Positions 1 through 12,800 of a DNA stretch of 64,000 nt are shown piece by piece. The stretch comes from Rhodeus uyekii (taxonomy: Eukaryota; Chordata; Actinopteri; Cypriniformes; Acheilognathidae): positions 57,501-121,500 of the forward strand of contig JAWRVZ010000025.1 in assembly GCA_037043235.1 (NCBI GenBank). The letters are read 5' to 3'. The notes below the pieces were generated by a model. It saw only the letters and a list, made by a program, of their open reading frames with translations. It was not told the DNA's origin and ran no database searches. Both the position numbers and the translations under genes were made by a program. Position 1 is the stretch's first letter. Each line of letters starts with the position of its first letter.

Positions 1-84
1 CCGCTGATGCCAAACCCCGTCCCACTGCAGCCACACCCTGTCCCGCTGATGCCAAACCCCGTCCCACTGCAGTCACACCCCGCC
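1..84 (+). repeat. In-frame 42-bp coding tandem repeat (two copies) in rnf138
   Basis: Positions 1-42 and 43-84 are two near-identical 42-bp units, so each adds 14 residues beginning PLMPNPVPLQ. The array is cut by the left edge, so more copies may lie outside. It sits in the linker between the RING half and the zinc fingers. Confidence 0.85.
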
Positions 85-1769
85 TTATTGCCGCTAAATC
101 CACCCGATTTACAGGCTGCGCTTGATGATTGGTAAGTCCCATCAAGAGGACAATCGTTAGATTGACTTGACACTATAGCTTTATTAATTCATATTTTGTT
201 GCATTGCATACACAGGCCATGGCAAACCGAGATCACTCTAATAGAAAATAATCTGCAACCTCAGGGGTGAGGATATCCGTTTGAACACTTCTTTTCACAA
301 ACACACTTCACTGCCAAAAGCATGTGGGAACCCCCTTCGCATTAACCCCTTTGGCTATTTCAGAAATGTAAAAAAAATCCTAATCTTAGAGCATATAATG
401 GCAATTTAAAGCAGGGGTTTCCTATAATATAACCACAGATATTTGTGAGAGACCCCATCCTAAATTTTAAAAAGGAGTTTTATATCAGCTATATATATTT
501 TCATGTATGAATATCCAATTTATTTTGTGAATTTATTTTTAATTTTTGAAACTTTTAACAATACAGACATATTATATATACATATTTGTTTTAAATATTT
601 AGTTTCTAATGAGTTACATTGTTTATCTTTCTACTCATACTGGTACAATATGATGTCTTATTTGTTTTACTCAATTTTTTTTTTATTAATTTAAGTTTAG
701 TGCATTTTTATATTTAAATTATTATAATAAAATGTCAGAATCTAAATCAAATTGTATATTTATTATTTATATAAATATACAAAATATGTATATTTATATA
801 GTATATTGTTATTTATTCATATTTTTGTATGTATATTTATATTTATTTATTTACATAATTATAAAATAGGACAATTTAAAATTAGTCTTATTTTGGCATT
901 TAAGATCAGAAAAAAACATCAATAATTTTATAATACACTTAAAAAAAATTGGAAATAATTACTAAGCTTCTTTATTGGCATCTTTGGTTCCTAAAAAGGT
1001 TCAAATTAATACAATATTTTTCACACTAAAGAAAAAAAAGGTTCATCGGGGAACCCAAAACTAAACCCAAAACCCACCCCCAAAAACACACAACACAAAA
1101 AACAACGCTTTTCAGAGCCTTTATTTTTAGCAGACTTGAAGCATTATGCAATAAAAAGTATTTCCTGATTATTTCCTGATTATTTTTTCTCAGTTCAACT
1201 GTGAGGACATTTGTGTGTCCATACTGCCAAGATAATGGACTGGATGAACTTGACCTACGCGATCACTGCAATGACCGCCATGGCAATGACAGCAGGCGTG
1301 TGGTCAGTCACAATTTATCAAGTGATTCTAATATCCAGTGTGTTGAATGAAACATGCAGTGCGTTTAATTAGATAGATTAACTAGTTCCTCACAGTTATA
1401 TTTATCTCTGCATTTTACCATTTGCAAACTACACACTTGAGTTTTAAATGACTCAGTGCTACGCTCTGAAGGTTGTTGTGTGCTCTCTAGGTGTGTCCAG
1501 TGTGTGTGGCGACACCCCACGGTGATCCGCAGTACTACAGCCGAAACTTCGTTGCCCACCTCAACCTGCGCCACTGCTACTACATGGACGATATAACTGT
1601 AAGACATAAACACCTACATAAATCTAAGAACTTTTTTCCCAATACATACAACACACAGTGTCAATGTTTAACTGTAATCCATTATTTGTTTGATCCGCAG
1701 AACCTGCAACAATCTGATGAGATGAACCTTCAGTGTGCAATTCTAGCATCATATATGAAAAATATTTAG
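1..1769 (+). CDS. rnf138: rnf138, E3 ubiquitin ligase, 3' part (partial at left edge)
   Basis: Four coding exons are visible: 1-131 (open to the left), 1194-1302, 1491-1598 and 1701-1769, with GT-AG introns and matching phases; the stop is TAG at 1767-1769. The product would have a C2H2-like finger starting CPYC, a second starting CPVC and ending HLNLRH, and a C-terminal UIM-like helix (L-x-x-A-x-x-x-S pattern) ending in KNI. This order and the tail after the second finger (begins NLQ, ends NI) fit RNF138 better than RNF114, RNF125 or RNF166. Family knowledge: RNF138 is a nuclear E3 ligase that binds DNA ends and promotes homologous recombination. Its N-terminal RING and C2HC finger would lie left of the window. 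The following gene is mep1b, as in mammals, which supports orthology. The linker before the fingers is unusual, a proline-rich tandem repeat. Confidence 0.85.
132..1193 (+). other. rnf138 intron, AT-rich, no gene seen
   Basis: Donor GTAAGT follows position 131 and an acceptor ends at 1193. The interior is very AT-rich. I see no coding potential or recognisable element; a 63-codon open frame inside is low-complexity. Confidence 0.6.
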
Positions 1770-2376
1770 AGCTCATTTTCAGAAATATGACACAGTTCTC
1801 AGGGTTTTTTGTTTGTTTTTGTTTTCTGGACAGCATCTAAAAAGGCTTGTAATCAAGATTATGGCATAAACAACAACTGAGTAAACAGTGAACGATATTG
1901 AAGATATGATATTAAATCATTTTACCTATATGTGAAACGTATTAACATACATTATTGGGGTTAGAAATGTTGATTGATCTGCTATTAAAGCAACAGAAAA
2001 TGATTGAGTATCTGATTAAGATGCATTTTAAGCATTACATGTGACACCATTTCATCATACAAAATGAAGTTGTAATCTTTTCACATTTTCATTCTATCTG
2101 ATACATCTTTGATCACTTATTTAACATAAAGTGAGATTTATATGCTAAAAACATTTTGCACAATTTAGCTGCTCTTGCACTTTCTTTAGATGTAAAATTT
2201 ATAACGTGCAAACATTATCCCATATACAAAATACATCTAAATTCCACAAAAAATCTGTCGCGCCATAAAATATAGACTTTTTGGAAAATTTAGGATGGAT
2301 ATTGTACGTGGGATCATGTTTTAATGACTTCAGTGTCTGCATCCCAATGTAAAATATGTATGTATACTATTTGTGA

Positions 2377-2382
2377 AATAAA
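2377..2382 (+). terminator. Probable rnf138 polyadenylation signal
   Basis: A canonical AATAAA lies about 610 bp after the rnf138 stop and only about 280 bp before the mep1b start codon, so this would be the end of a 3' UTR starting at 1770. Inference only. Confidence 0.5.
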
Positions 2383-2662
2383 AGTTTAAATTCTGTGAAA
2401 CAACATTCTATTGTTTTTCATCACATACTTCAAAAAGTGTTTATGTGTGCAATTAAACCTTTAATCTTAGCCAAGTCATTATCAATGACTACTTTTATAA
2501 TGTGTAATAATATCATATGGTGAGCATGAGAGTAATAAATCATATCCTATCAGCTGCAGAAGGCTCTTATCATTGCAGACTAAGCTCTCTTCGTTCTATA
2601 AATTGGTCAGTAAACATACACACAGATGTTTTGAAGAGAAGAACTCAGAGTAAAGCAATCTC

Positions 2663-3621
2663 ATGGCATCTCTTCATACATGTCTCATTCTTTTCTTATG
2701 TACCACAGCTCTGTGTATGGTGAGTCCAGAATTAAGTATTTTCAGTGCTGGGGTGAATTTTGTGATCGTATGTTGAATTAAAATGTATTGATTCTGTTCA
2801 GTACAGATTGATTTTTATTATGAATTGATGTGGATATGTTATACAATATCAAGGATTGTACTGTAATAATTTGTTGATGTAAATGTGCGCCTTTGACACT
2901 TTCCTCAAATGTTTTCTTTCAAAGCAATCATCTTCACTCTCTGGTGAGTCGTAACATTTTTCCATTTAACAAAACAATAAAATCAAACAATAAAGGATTT
3001 TATTTTCTATGTTTTGGTTTTTGACTTTATTTGTAGGCGAAACAGAGACTGATGTAGATAATGGGAAAGACCAGGATATATTTGAAATCAATGAAGGTTT
3101 GTGGAGACATTAATGTGTGTCTTAAATCTGTGGCATTATTTCAAAACCACTTTATCAGTAACCATGGTGTTGTTCAACAGACGCAGGACTGAACCTGATG
3201 GAAGGAGACATTCTGATGGAGGAGGTCAGTGTTTTTATTAAAACAGATTCTCATGACGCTGTCCACAAACAAATTACAAAATAGGAACTGAAACCTGTTA
3301 TAGAAGGGGAAAAAAGAAAAGAAAAAAAAACTTTTTAGGAGATGCATAACCTTGTTTAACATAAAGGATTTATTTACGTTCTCTATTAGGTCTGTAACCA
3401 AAACTTAGGACATGTGTGAATACAGTTGTGTACACTTTTAGCAATAAACAAACATCATAAAATTCAAATGAAATAAAATAAAGTAAATAAATACAAAAAA
3501 CATAATGGTTAGCCTGCAGAAAATGCTTTAAAAACGTCAGGATGTCAAAATAAAATATTATATGACCTGTAATCTAAATCTTATTTTCTATGAGGTTTGT
3601 AGCTAAAATGTAGAACAAGTG

Positions 3622-3658
<37 letters not shown>

Positions 3659-4352
3659 AAAAAAATGAAATAAACATCATAAAAATCAGTACGTCAAACT
3701 ATATATTGTATGAGCTATTTAAAAAAAAGAAATTATATGAGGTATGTAACTATAATCTAGGACAAGTGCAAACAAAGTTTCCAATTTTTCAGGCAAGAAT
3801 AATAATATTATTATTATTGATGAACAATTTTTTTTAATTAAATAAAAATAAAATGGGCAAACAAGTTACAATTTTTGCTAATTAAATAACAGGGATGTGT
3901 CAATGAAGCTAAATCCATGTTTGATTTGTGTTCAACAGGGAGAAGGCAGAAACACTATTCTGGGTGACGAGTATCGCTGGCCTACTACTGTGCCGTACTT
4001 CCTAGACAGCAGCCTTGGTAAGTGAATCTATAGAATAATTGATCAAGTTCAGTTGAATTAATCTTTGGATCTTTATCTGGCATTCTTATTCTAATTTAAT
4101 ATTTTATAAAAAATAAGATGCTCGCTCGCTCGCTTTTATATGCTCTTTCTCTCATTCTCATGTAATTTTCAACAGAAATCAATGCCAAAGGTGTGATACT
4201 GAAAGCATTTGAGCAATACAGACTCAAGACCTGCATCGACTTCAAACCCTGGGGTGGAGAGCCAAACTACCTTTTTGTATTCAAAGGCAGTGGGTGAGGA
4301 AACTTCAAACCTTACACTCAATATTTAAACATCTACCCACATTTATATTGAT

Positions 4353-4387
<35 letters not shown>

Positions 4388-7300
4388 TATTAGTATAAAT
4401 TAAAGCCAGTTTTCTTAGACAAGGCCTAAGCCCCAGACTAAAATGAGGGAAAGCAACTGGCAATGACATATCTTACAATACGTCAGAGCTATTGTATTGT
4501 CTCAAGATGTATAGCAGTAATGTTTTTTTTTCTTATGGCATTTTTATAAAGGCTACTTAAATGTTCTAATTGAACTAAGGCCTAATCCTGGATTAGTTTC
4601 TGTGAAACCAGGCCTAAATATATTAAATTATATTTGGTTACTACTAAGCAACTATGTCAGCTCTTGTCGCAGTAAGACTGTACAAGAGTGGTAGGGTTCG
4701 GGTTAGTGGAATAAGTTGACGTATTGTTGACGCAAAGTTACTTATAGTCAAAATATCAAAATAATCAAAATAAAGAGTTTGCCGATATTAAGCAGACAGT
4801 CTGCTAATAATCTAATGACTGGTAGTTGACAGATAGTTGCAAATGAACGAGTTAGTTAACGAAGTTGCAAAGGCAAGCCTACACATATAGTTAGTACAAT
4901 GTTTTTTGCAATGATGTGAAATTCAGGATTTTACTCTGTTCCAGATGTTACTCAAAGGTGGGGAATCGACAGATGGGGAAACAGGAGTTGTCAATTGGTG
5001 CAAACTGTGACCGTTTAGGAACAGTGGAACATGAGTTTCTGCATGCTTTGGGTTTGTGGCACGAGCAATCTAGATCTGACAGAGATGACTACGTCACCAT
5101 TGTGTGGGACCAGATTCAAGAGGGTAATAACTGAATTCATAAACATGTTTCATGCCACTTTACATAGTTTTATTACTTCATGCAACTATTTTCTGGTTTG
5201 TTTCTCACTTTAGGTAAAGAACACAACTTTAACTTATATGATGAAACGGTGTCCAGTTCTCTTGGTGTGCCCTATGATTACGGTTCGGTCATGCACTACA
5301 GTAAGACATCCTTCAACAAAGACCAAGAGCCAACTATCGTTACCAAGATACCAGAATTCTTGGATGTGATTGGTCAACGCATGGAATTTAGTGACAGTGA
5401 CCTGCTCAAGCTAAACAGGCTATACAATTGTAGTAAGTTTCTGTGGGAGACTGGTTGACTGTGACTAGTAGAATAATCCTTCATTATTTTACTTGCTACA
5501 GCTCAGCTCATCTCATCTCGTAAATCTCTTTCAAAACTATTCCAGCCACAACCTCAACCTTTCTGGACTCTTGCCATTTTGAGGAACCGAATATCTGTGG
5601 TATGATCCAGGGAGATGGTGGAAACGCCAAGTGGACTCGTGTACAAACAGTAGAGAGCGGCCCAAAGACAGACTACACCACTCTGGGTCAATGTCAAGGT
5701 ATGAACACACCTAAACACAAAAACAGGATTCAACCTGACAGCTGAAAATGTAAAAGAATTGAGCCACATAACTGTTGGTGATGAAACAGAATAAGCAAAC
5801 AGAGCTTATGTATCCATTCATGCGCCATTGTGCAACCCTGCCCATTGTGAAATCTCATTGGTCCAAAATCCCCATGATGCCGCCTCAAATATCATCTGAT
5901 TGGTTGTGATTAGCAGTGTCCAAAATGACAATGTACCAAGTTTCTACATCTCTATTTGTTGAAACGTACTTTGTGACCAGTTGCGTTGCTTCCCTGCCAT
6001 TCCCAAATTCTCTCCCATAGCTTTGTGGGATTGTAAAGTTTTCATCACATGCGAAATATGCCAAGAGTAGTAGGTCGTCCAGGTTATTTTTACCTACTGT
6101 TTTTTGAATTTTTATAAATATGGACATACTACTTTTTTCACATACTGTTCTTCCATTAATGTTAATAGAATGTTTGTTCAAAGTTATCTGCTCTTCAATA
6201 CTGTTCTCAAAATGTTTAAATGTTGCAACTTGTTTCAGAGAATATTTAAAAGGGACGTTTTCCATAATTTGTGCAAAATTATTAAATGGAACGTTCCCAT
6301 AAGGTTCACATCAGTCCAAATTTTAATTTATGTTTAATTAAAAAAAAAAGAACAACTGGACATTTTCAGGAAACTGTCAGAAATAACATTTTCATAACTT
6401 GCTAGCAAAACATTCATATTTTTGTTAGCTGCTGTAAATCATTTTTTTAACGAATTTTAATTGAATAAATTTTACTTATGAAAAAAACGTTGGTTGACTT
6501 ATTTGCATCTTTTTGCCAAGCTGATTATTATTTATATATCTAAAAAAAAGATTAAAAAAAGATCTAAAGACCTTCAAAGACTAAAAAAAAACCCCAGATC
6601 ATCGCAGTCTAATCACATCACACCTTTTTAGGCAAAAAATTCTCTTAAATGAGACGGTATCATGTGGAAATATTTGTTTGTTTGCTGGTATGGAAACAAA
6701 CCACCACTCTGGAAAAAGTTGAAAAATTTAGTCCATAATCCTGCATTGATAACTCTTTTATGATATTATGGTGGCACTTTGGTCTTCTTGATAAGCATAT
6801 TTTACTGACACTATAAGGAAATATCATTCTTTGACCCTCTGTAGACTCTTCTTGGATTGCTATATTAACATAAAATGATCTTTAAACTTCATTATAGGGT
6901 TCAAAGAAAACAACAAGACTGGATAAGTAGCTTATTATCTAATAGAGTTTATATTTTTACAGGGGTTGGGTTCTTCATGCATTTCAGCACAGCCACAGGT
7001 ACCCAAGGAGACAAAGCTTACCTGGAAAGTCGCCTCTTTTACCCCAAAAGACGCTCCCAATGCCTGCAGTTCTATCATTACAGCAGTGGGGGCGCCGATG
7101 ACCAGCTAAACATCTGGGTACGCGAGTACACCGCTGAAAACCCCAAAGGAGACCTGAGACTCATTCAGAAGATCAGTGGTAATAAAACAAAATATATAAA
7201 ACCCCAAAATAAAGAATTATAAAACGTTAAAGGTGGGGTCACAGGCACAGTTGCTCATAGAAATTTCTATTTCAGTTATTCCAATTTCCCTTGTGTTCAA

Positions 7301-9540
7301 GTTGGTTGTGTTCATTTCAATTTCTTGACCAACAAAAAGCTGCTTGGTTTGAAAGGGACTTTTGTGTGAGCTGCTTTTCAGCAGAACCTAATTTTTCCAA
7401 GTACAGCATGTTCCTAGATCAACATAGTTGTCAATCCAGGAACAACATTCCAATCAACCAATCAGATTTGAGGGGTATATTTACAGTTTGTGTCAAGTTT
7501 AGGCTTAAAACCAGGGTGAGATGCTTCTACATCAGTGTTATACACCTATAATGTCCCTCTGATTTTAGGGATAAATTATGTGTACGATTAGGTTGAGGTA
7601 CATTTTCTACAGGAATGTTGTACCAGTATCAACGAATTATGCCGATATAGGAAAATGTCTATCTCAGCAAAATCATAACATGCTGCTACACTACCCATAA
7701 TTCAATGCACCGACTAACAGAAAGCTGCTAGATTCAAAAGTGACTTCTGCAAATTGTGACCACACCTTAAGGACAAATTGTTAAGCTACAGTTAATGTAT
7801 ATTTGTACTTTTTAGGTGGACTTAAAGACTCCTGGGAACTGTACCATGTGGCGCTAGATGTCTCTGATAAATTCAGAGTGGTGTTTGAAGGAGTTAAAGG
7901 AAGAGATGCATCAAGGGGTGGTCTGTCTCTGGATGACATCAACCTCTCAGAGACCCAGTGTCCGCAGTACACTTGGCGTATTCGTGATTTTAACAGTCTT
8001 CTTGCTACAACTGCTGCCGGAGTCAAAACCTACAGCCCCCGATTCCTATCCCCAGACGGTTACTCATTCCAGATTGGTTTGTACGTCAATGGTTTGAAGG
8101 ATAGCCCAGATCAAATGGCAATCTACCTCCACTTGACCTCTGGACCTTATGATGACAATCTCCATTGGCCGTGTGCATGGCGACAGGCATCCATGGAGCT
8201 GATGGATCAGAATCCAGACATCCAACACCGCATGAACAACATGAGGATGATCACTACTGATCCAACCAAAACCTCCACTGACTGTAAGATATAAACAACG
8301 TTGGGTAGGCATGGAAGCAGACAATATTAGACATTTTTATGAGCTATAAATGCTTCTACAGATCCTTGTTATGGCTACAGCTACATTAACTCGGATGTGT
8401 TTGTAAACGGAGTATTCATTTCAAGTATTTTCCATGAGTTTGTCATCCATACTGAAATGTCGAAAAACACATGATACAGAGAAACCAGACATAATAAAGG
8501 TCTCATATTCTTCCGGCACAAACACTTTAACATTAAAATCTTTCACCACTTACTGGTGCTTCCAGGTTGCATTCATAATCGCTATTTTAAATAAAACGTG
8601 ATTGCCCATAATCTTTGCAGGAATGTAATATGAATACTGTACAAAGTAACAGTTATTTTTAACACTCTTAAAATGAATAGCGGACAAAACAAAATTAAAT
8701 AGAACCATAGTTATCTGTGGGTACAAAACAAATCACATAACTAAACATCCAAAATCATTTTCAAATCTCTTATTTTCACAGTCCACACTGCAATGTGGTT
8801 TTCAGATTTTCCACAAAACAAATGATACATTTGTATATTCAAATCTATCCGGATTAATGTAGATGTAGCCTTAGAGATAAATGACAAGGACAGACATAAT
8901 TGGTCTCTTTTCTCTTTTTGCAGCCATGGGTAATGTGGAGTATTTTTGGGATGACCCACGCAAAGTAGGCAGTCTAGTCACCGACACAGATGGCAATTCG
9001 TACTACCGGGGGCCCGGTTCTGGTACCAGTAGTTACATCACACATGATCGTCTGAAGAGTCGGAGCTTCATTAAAGGAGATGATGTCATCTTCCTTCTCT
9101 CTCTTGAAGGTTTGTGAGCAGCAAGTTACTATTCCATTCCTGTGAAATTGACAGAAGTTGACAAGTTTTAATGTTTTTCAACAATAGATGTGACTGAACT
9201 TTTGGAGCCTCAATTGAGAGAGGTTTGGAGACCGGAATTCCAAGATCTGCGATCAGGGTTTGAGGACTCAGATGGAAGCTCTACAACAACAGTGGCAGTA
9301 AGCATCTTTGTGGCAGCTGCCATGCTCCTGGGTCTTGCTGCGAGCGCATTGTTCTACGTGCGAAAAAGACGACAACAGATGGAAAGAGACAGAGAAATTG
9401 AGCCAGAGAGAACAGATGGTTGTGAGTATTCATATACCCAATTCAGTTTTCTCCTTCCACACCTGATAACTAATCCATTAAATGCATCTAAATCCTATTG
9501 TATTGAATTTTCTATTACAGAAGCTCAAATGTCCATATAA
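2663..9540 (+). CDS. mep1b: mep1b, meprin A subunit beta (astacin metalloprotease)
   Basis: Coding exons: 2663-2719, 2925-2943, 3037-3096, 3181-3224, 3939-4017, 4176-4293, 4945-5123, 5214-5432, 5546-5698, 6963-7178, 7816-8283, 8924-9109, 9188 to about 9421, plus a terminal exon at 9521; all phases agree. The product is about 677 residues (human about 700): signal peptide from exon 1, propeptide, astacin domain with zinc motif HEFLHALGLWHEQSR and Met-turn SVMHY, MAM domain, MATH/TRAF domain, a hydrophobic transmembrane helix and a short basic tail. Family knowledge: meprin beta is a membrane-bound protease that cleaves matrix proteins, pro-collagens and cell-surface receptors, with a preference for acidic residues. 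The EGF-like module that mammalian meprin beta has before the membrane helix is absent: exon 12 (end of MATH) joins directly to the transmembrane exon. The extreme C-terminus is uncertain. Using donor GTGAGT at 9422 gives an immediate TAA across the splice; a weaker donor at 9419 gives a few more residues ending at 9540, or a longer tail from an acceptor near 9617. Confidence 0.93.
3622..3654. repeat. (TA)n microsatellite
   Basis: About 16 TA units inside a mep1b intron. A second TA run lies at 4362-4391. Confidence 0.9.
4408..4622. mobile_element. Short MITE-like dispersed repeat in mep1b intron
   Basis: The edges carry loosely inverted motifs (AGGCCTAAGCC near the left end, AGGCCTAA and AACCAGGCCTA near the right). 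The layout matches a short non-autonomous repeat that I recall as common in cyprinid introns. Family assignment would need a repeat library. Confidence 0.5.
5790..6330. other. mep1b intron, possible degraded dispersed repeat
   Basis: This stretch of the 1.26-kb intron between the astacin and MAM exons reads like an old transposon remnant, but I found no clear terminal repeats. A 126-codon frame on the minus strand (5885-6265) resembles no family I know. Confidence 0.3.
7226..7770. mobile_element. MITE with terminal inverted repeats (hAT-like) in mep1b intron
   Basis: The left end reads TAAAGGTGGGGTCAC and the right end, reverse complemented, TTAAGGTGTGGTCAC, so about 13 of 15 terminal bases pair. 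The 545-bp interior has no transposase frame. It fits a non-autonomous hAT-type element; the superfamily is an inference. Confidence 0.6.
8284..8923 (+). other. mep1b intron, nothing recognised
   Basis: About 640 bp between the large MAM/MATH exon and the last MATH exon. No coding signal or clear repeat seen. Confidence 0.5.
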
Positions 9541-9686
9541 AAAGGAGAAAAAAGCAGGCCTTAATGACATCATGTATGCAGGATATTGGAGAAGAGTTTT
9601 TTTTTTCTTTCTTCCAGAATCTGACATTACAGAGCTGGATCTACTGAATCATAACTTGCCTTTAAAATGTATGAGTCAAAAAAGGA

Positions 9687-9720
9687 GAATAAAATTCAAT
9701 GCATTTGATTTAAAAATAAA
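9687..9720 (+). terminator. Probable mep1b polyadenylation signals
   Basis: AATAAA-type hexamers occur at about 9689 and 9713, just after the mep1b coding end. On the opposite strand the hexamer for mcm3 lies at about 9747, so the two genes end tail to tail within tens of bases. Confidence 0.5.
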
Positions 9721-9840
9721 AAAGCACACCAATTAATGCTGACAATTTATTAGTAATGTGTTACAGTCTGTAACAAAGTGCTGGCATATAAATAGTTGCA
9801 TTTCTGAACTTGCACAAGCTGCAGCTGTCGATTGGCACTT

Positions 9841-12800
9841 TTAGATGAGAAACACCACATTCTCTGAGACCATGACCTGGTTGTCGTCCTGCATGCGCTC
9901 CAGCAAAAGGTTAATCTCGTTCTGGTCAAACTCATCGTCCTTGCCTTTGTTAATGTGAATCAGAAGATCAGCCACGGCCACAGACTGAGACCGAGTCACC
10001 TTAAAGGCCTTCAGTAGAGCCGCCTTGAAGGATTTCAATCTAAAAATTGTATTGCAAAAGGTCACATGAAGGGCTGTCAAAAATCAGTCTCCATATCAAA
10101 TGTGCAGTTAACTTGTTGAATTGACTAAAACAATTTTAAATATACTGAAGGAGTGGGAAAGCAAAAGGAGAAGCAGCAACCAAATTCTAATTTATTATTG
10201 TTTTCATAGCTGCTGGATGGACAAGTTGGACAGATCCATGACAAGGAGCAGACAATATTTTTGATGTTACTTATTAAAAAAAAAACACTTAAATATAAAC
10301 TATAGTTTTGAAAATATAAGTTTTCCACAAAGGATTTGGGGGGAGAATGAGAGATTTCAGGTGTTGTACCTGTCCTGACTGATGTCAACCTTCTTCTTCT
10401 GAGACACTGGTCTGCTCTTCTGACTCGGTTGTGCTGTAGTCAAAAACAACACCACATTTGGGTCAGTTTCAAATTTATAATGACACTGAATATTAATTAT
10501 TTAAATGCATTCAACTTATTAACCCAGGCATTAGAAATAAGTCAGGAACACAGAGGGAAAGGTGTTTTTTTTAGGTTCTTATAGCTCATATAGTATGATG
10601 TAATAAGAATAAGGAGGAAACACCCATTTTATTCAGAGGACAAACTGAATAAATATGCAAATTGGGTGCAGTTGCTGATATTTTATGGAAAAAAAGATGA
10701 ATTTCTGATAGTTTGTAATCAGAGGGTAAATTGCAAATCAATAATATATTTATAACAGTATAGCAGACTATTTGCATTAAATACAAGGGGTTAATTAAAT
10801 AAATTATTTTTGTCAAAATATTGTCTCACAATATATCCTGAAAAATGTCTTGGGTGACATCTAAAAACTTAGTTTATCATGTAGGGCAAACATATAAATG
10901 CAATACAATAACGATTGAAAGACCTACAAATTTATGTTCCTATTTGTGTTTATAGCCTGACGGATCATATTTGATACTGACATTTAAACGTTATTTTTCA
11001 AAAAATGTGTACAGATAACCAAGTAAACCCAAGTTGCTTTAGTCTCAAATGTTCATCTTGAAATATTGCTAGCAATATAAAAGTTATTCTTTATGTTTAG
11101 TACATCAAGAACAAAAAGGCCACAACATGAAGAGGGTGTTTTTAGAATTATAGCCTTTGAAAGTATAAACTATCAATCAGATGAAAGAGGTGTAGGAGAT
11201 TTTGTACAACCGCTTTTTACAGAAATGTTCTGATCCTGGTGAAAGTTTAGCGACCTTACAATTTTACGAAACAAAAGACAAAGTAGACTTTATAGGGTTA
11301 AAAGTGTAGAGAAAAGAAGTTAACTAGGTTGAATTGCCTTGATATTTCCTACAACTAATGAACAAAAATATGCATTGGTTTCTAGCAAAGTTGACTGAGA
11401 AAGTCAAACTGAATCAGTTGACCTACTGTTTTCCTCTTCAGTGAAATCATAAGGGTCAGAATCTTCTCCTTCTTGGGTCATTTCCACATCATCTTTAGAC
11501 ATGCGAGAACGCTTCCTGTAGACAGAATCAGCTCACAACTGCAACTTTAAACACTTCATTTTATTGTAGCGTCAACCTCCCATTCACACTGACCTAAGAT
11601 GCCTTTGACTCTCAGTCTCTTGGCTCTGAGAGAAATCAATCTCGGAGTCTTCGGGTACCTTCCTTTTCTTTTCCTTCTCCAGAACCTAAAGTCATACCAA
11701 AACACAGTAAACAAATGACAACAAGATACTATCAGTTCTGGATGTGAACAGTTATGTACCTTTTTGAAATAGGCAAATTGGATGAGTTCAAGAGCAGCTT
11801 CTGCATCTCCCAGATCGATGGTTTTACTCATGCGGGCCTTGGCATGGGCTGTAGACAATCGAATCATGGTCTCCAGAGCTCGAGCAGTCACAGGCATAGT
11901 CTATGGAATGAACACAGTCAGTCTATACGAAACACCAAGCAATTCCAGAGTAAAAATAGCAATATAAATGCATCCACTTATGATCTTTAAATGGGCTCTA
12001 CAGACCCTGGCAGACTCATTGTTGACTTGGTCATGGCTCCGGAGTCTGGAATACTCCTCTGCTATGTAGTCTGACGCCTCCTGTGTCAGGACTGGCTTCA
12101 CCAGCTTAGCAACATGGATGTACTTCTTGATGAACTCCATGGTAACAATCTTCTCCCTTTCAAATGATTATGATGAGCATCACAAAACACAACAATGGAT
12201 TATGGTAGACTGTTTCCTAAGTGAAGAAATACATGTACTTTTTCTTCCTGTGGCCATGCAGGACATTGTCTTTTTTCTCATAGATCTGCAGCTCCTGCTC
12301 CGCTGCTTCTGTGATGTTTGGGTCATCTGTGGCAAATATATCTACTGTACTTCCCAGTGGCATTGCTGTTGGTATAGACATGACAGAACGAGATCAATAG
12401 TTGACTACATCTTCTAAAGTTGAAAACTGACAAGTGTGGAAAGTCTATGTCAGCAGATCTCAAACTGTGGTCCATGATATATAAATAAATCAATTCTGGC
12501 AGCTCAAATGTTAAGCTACGCTTATGAGTCTCACCTGCTCCCTCCTGCTCTCCCGGCGCTCTGTAACGATGCATCCGTAGCACATGTTCCGAGATCTCCC
12601 GATCGCTATCTGGATCCATCTGATCCAAAACAATGAAGAGCAGATCAAATCGGGAAAGCAAGGAATCCTGGAGCCCGATGTTCTCCATTGGGGTCTTATA
12701 CTGGTCATACTGAGTGAAGGGTACATAAATAAAGAAGAAAATAAAGCAACCCAACTACCCATATGTATTTTACCAATCAATGCAATAGGCATTATTTACC

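Noticed and set aside
1624..1836. Minus-strand open frames opposite rnf138 exons
   Set aside because: They overlap real exons on the other strand and match nothing.
5885..6265. 126-codon minus-strand open frame in a mep1b intron
   Set aside because: No recognisable domain; the region looks like a degraded repeat.
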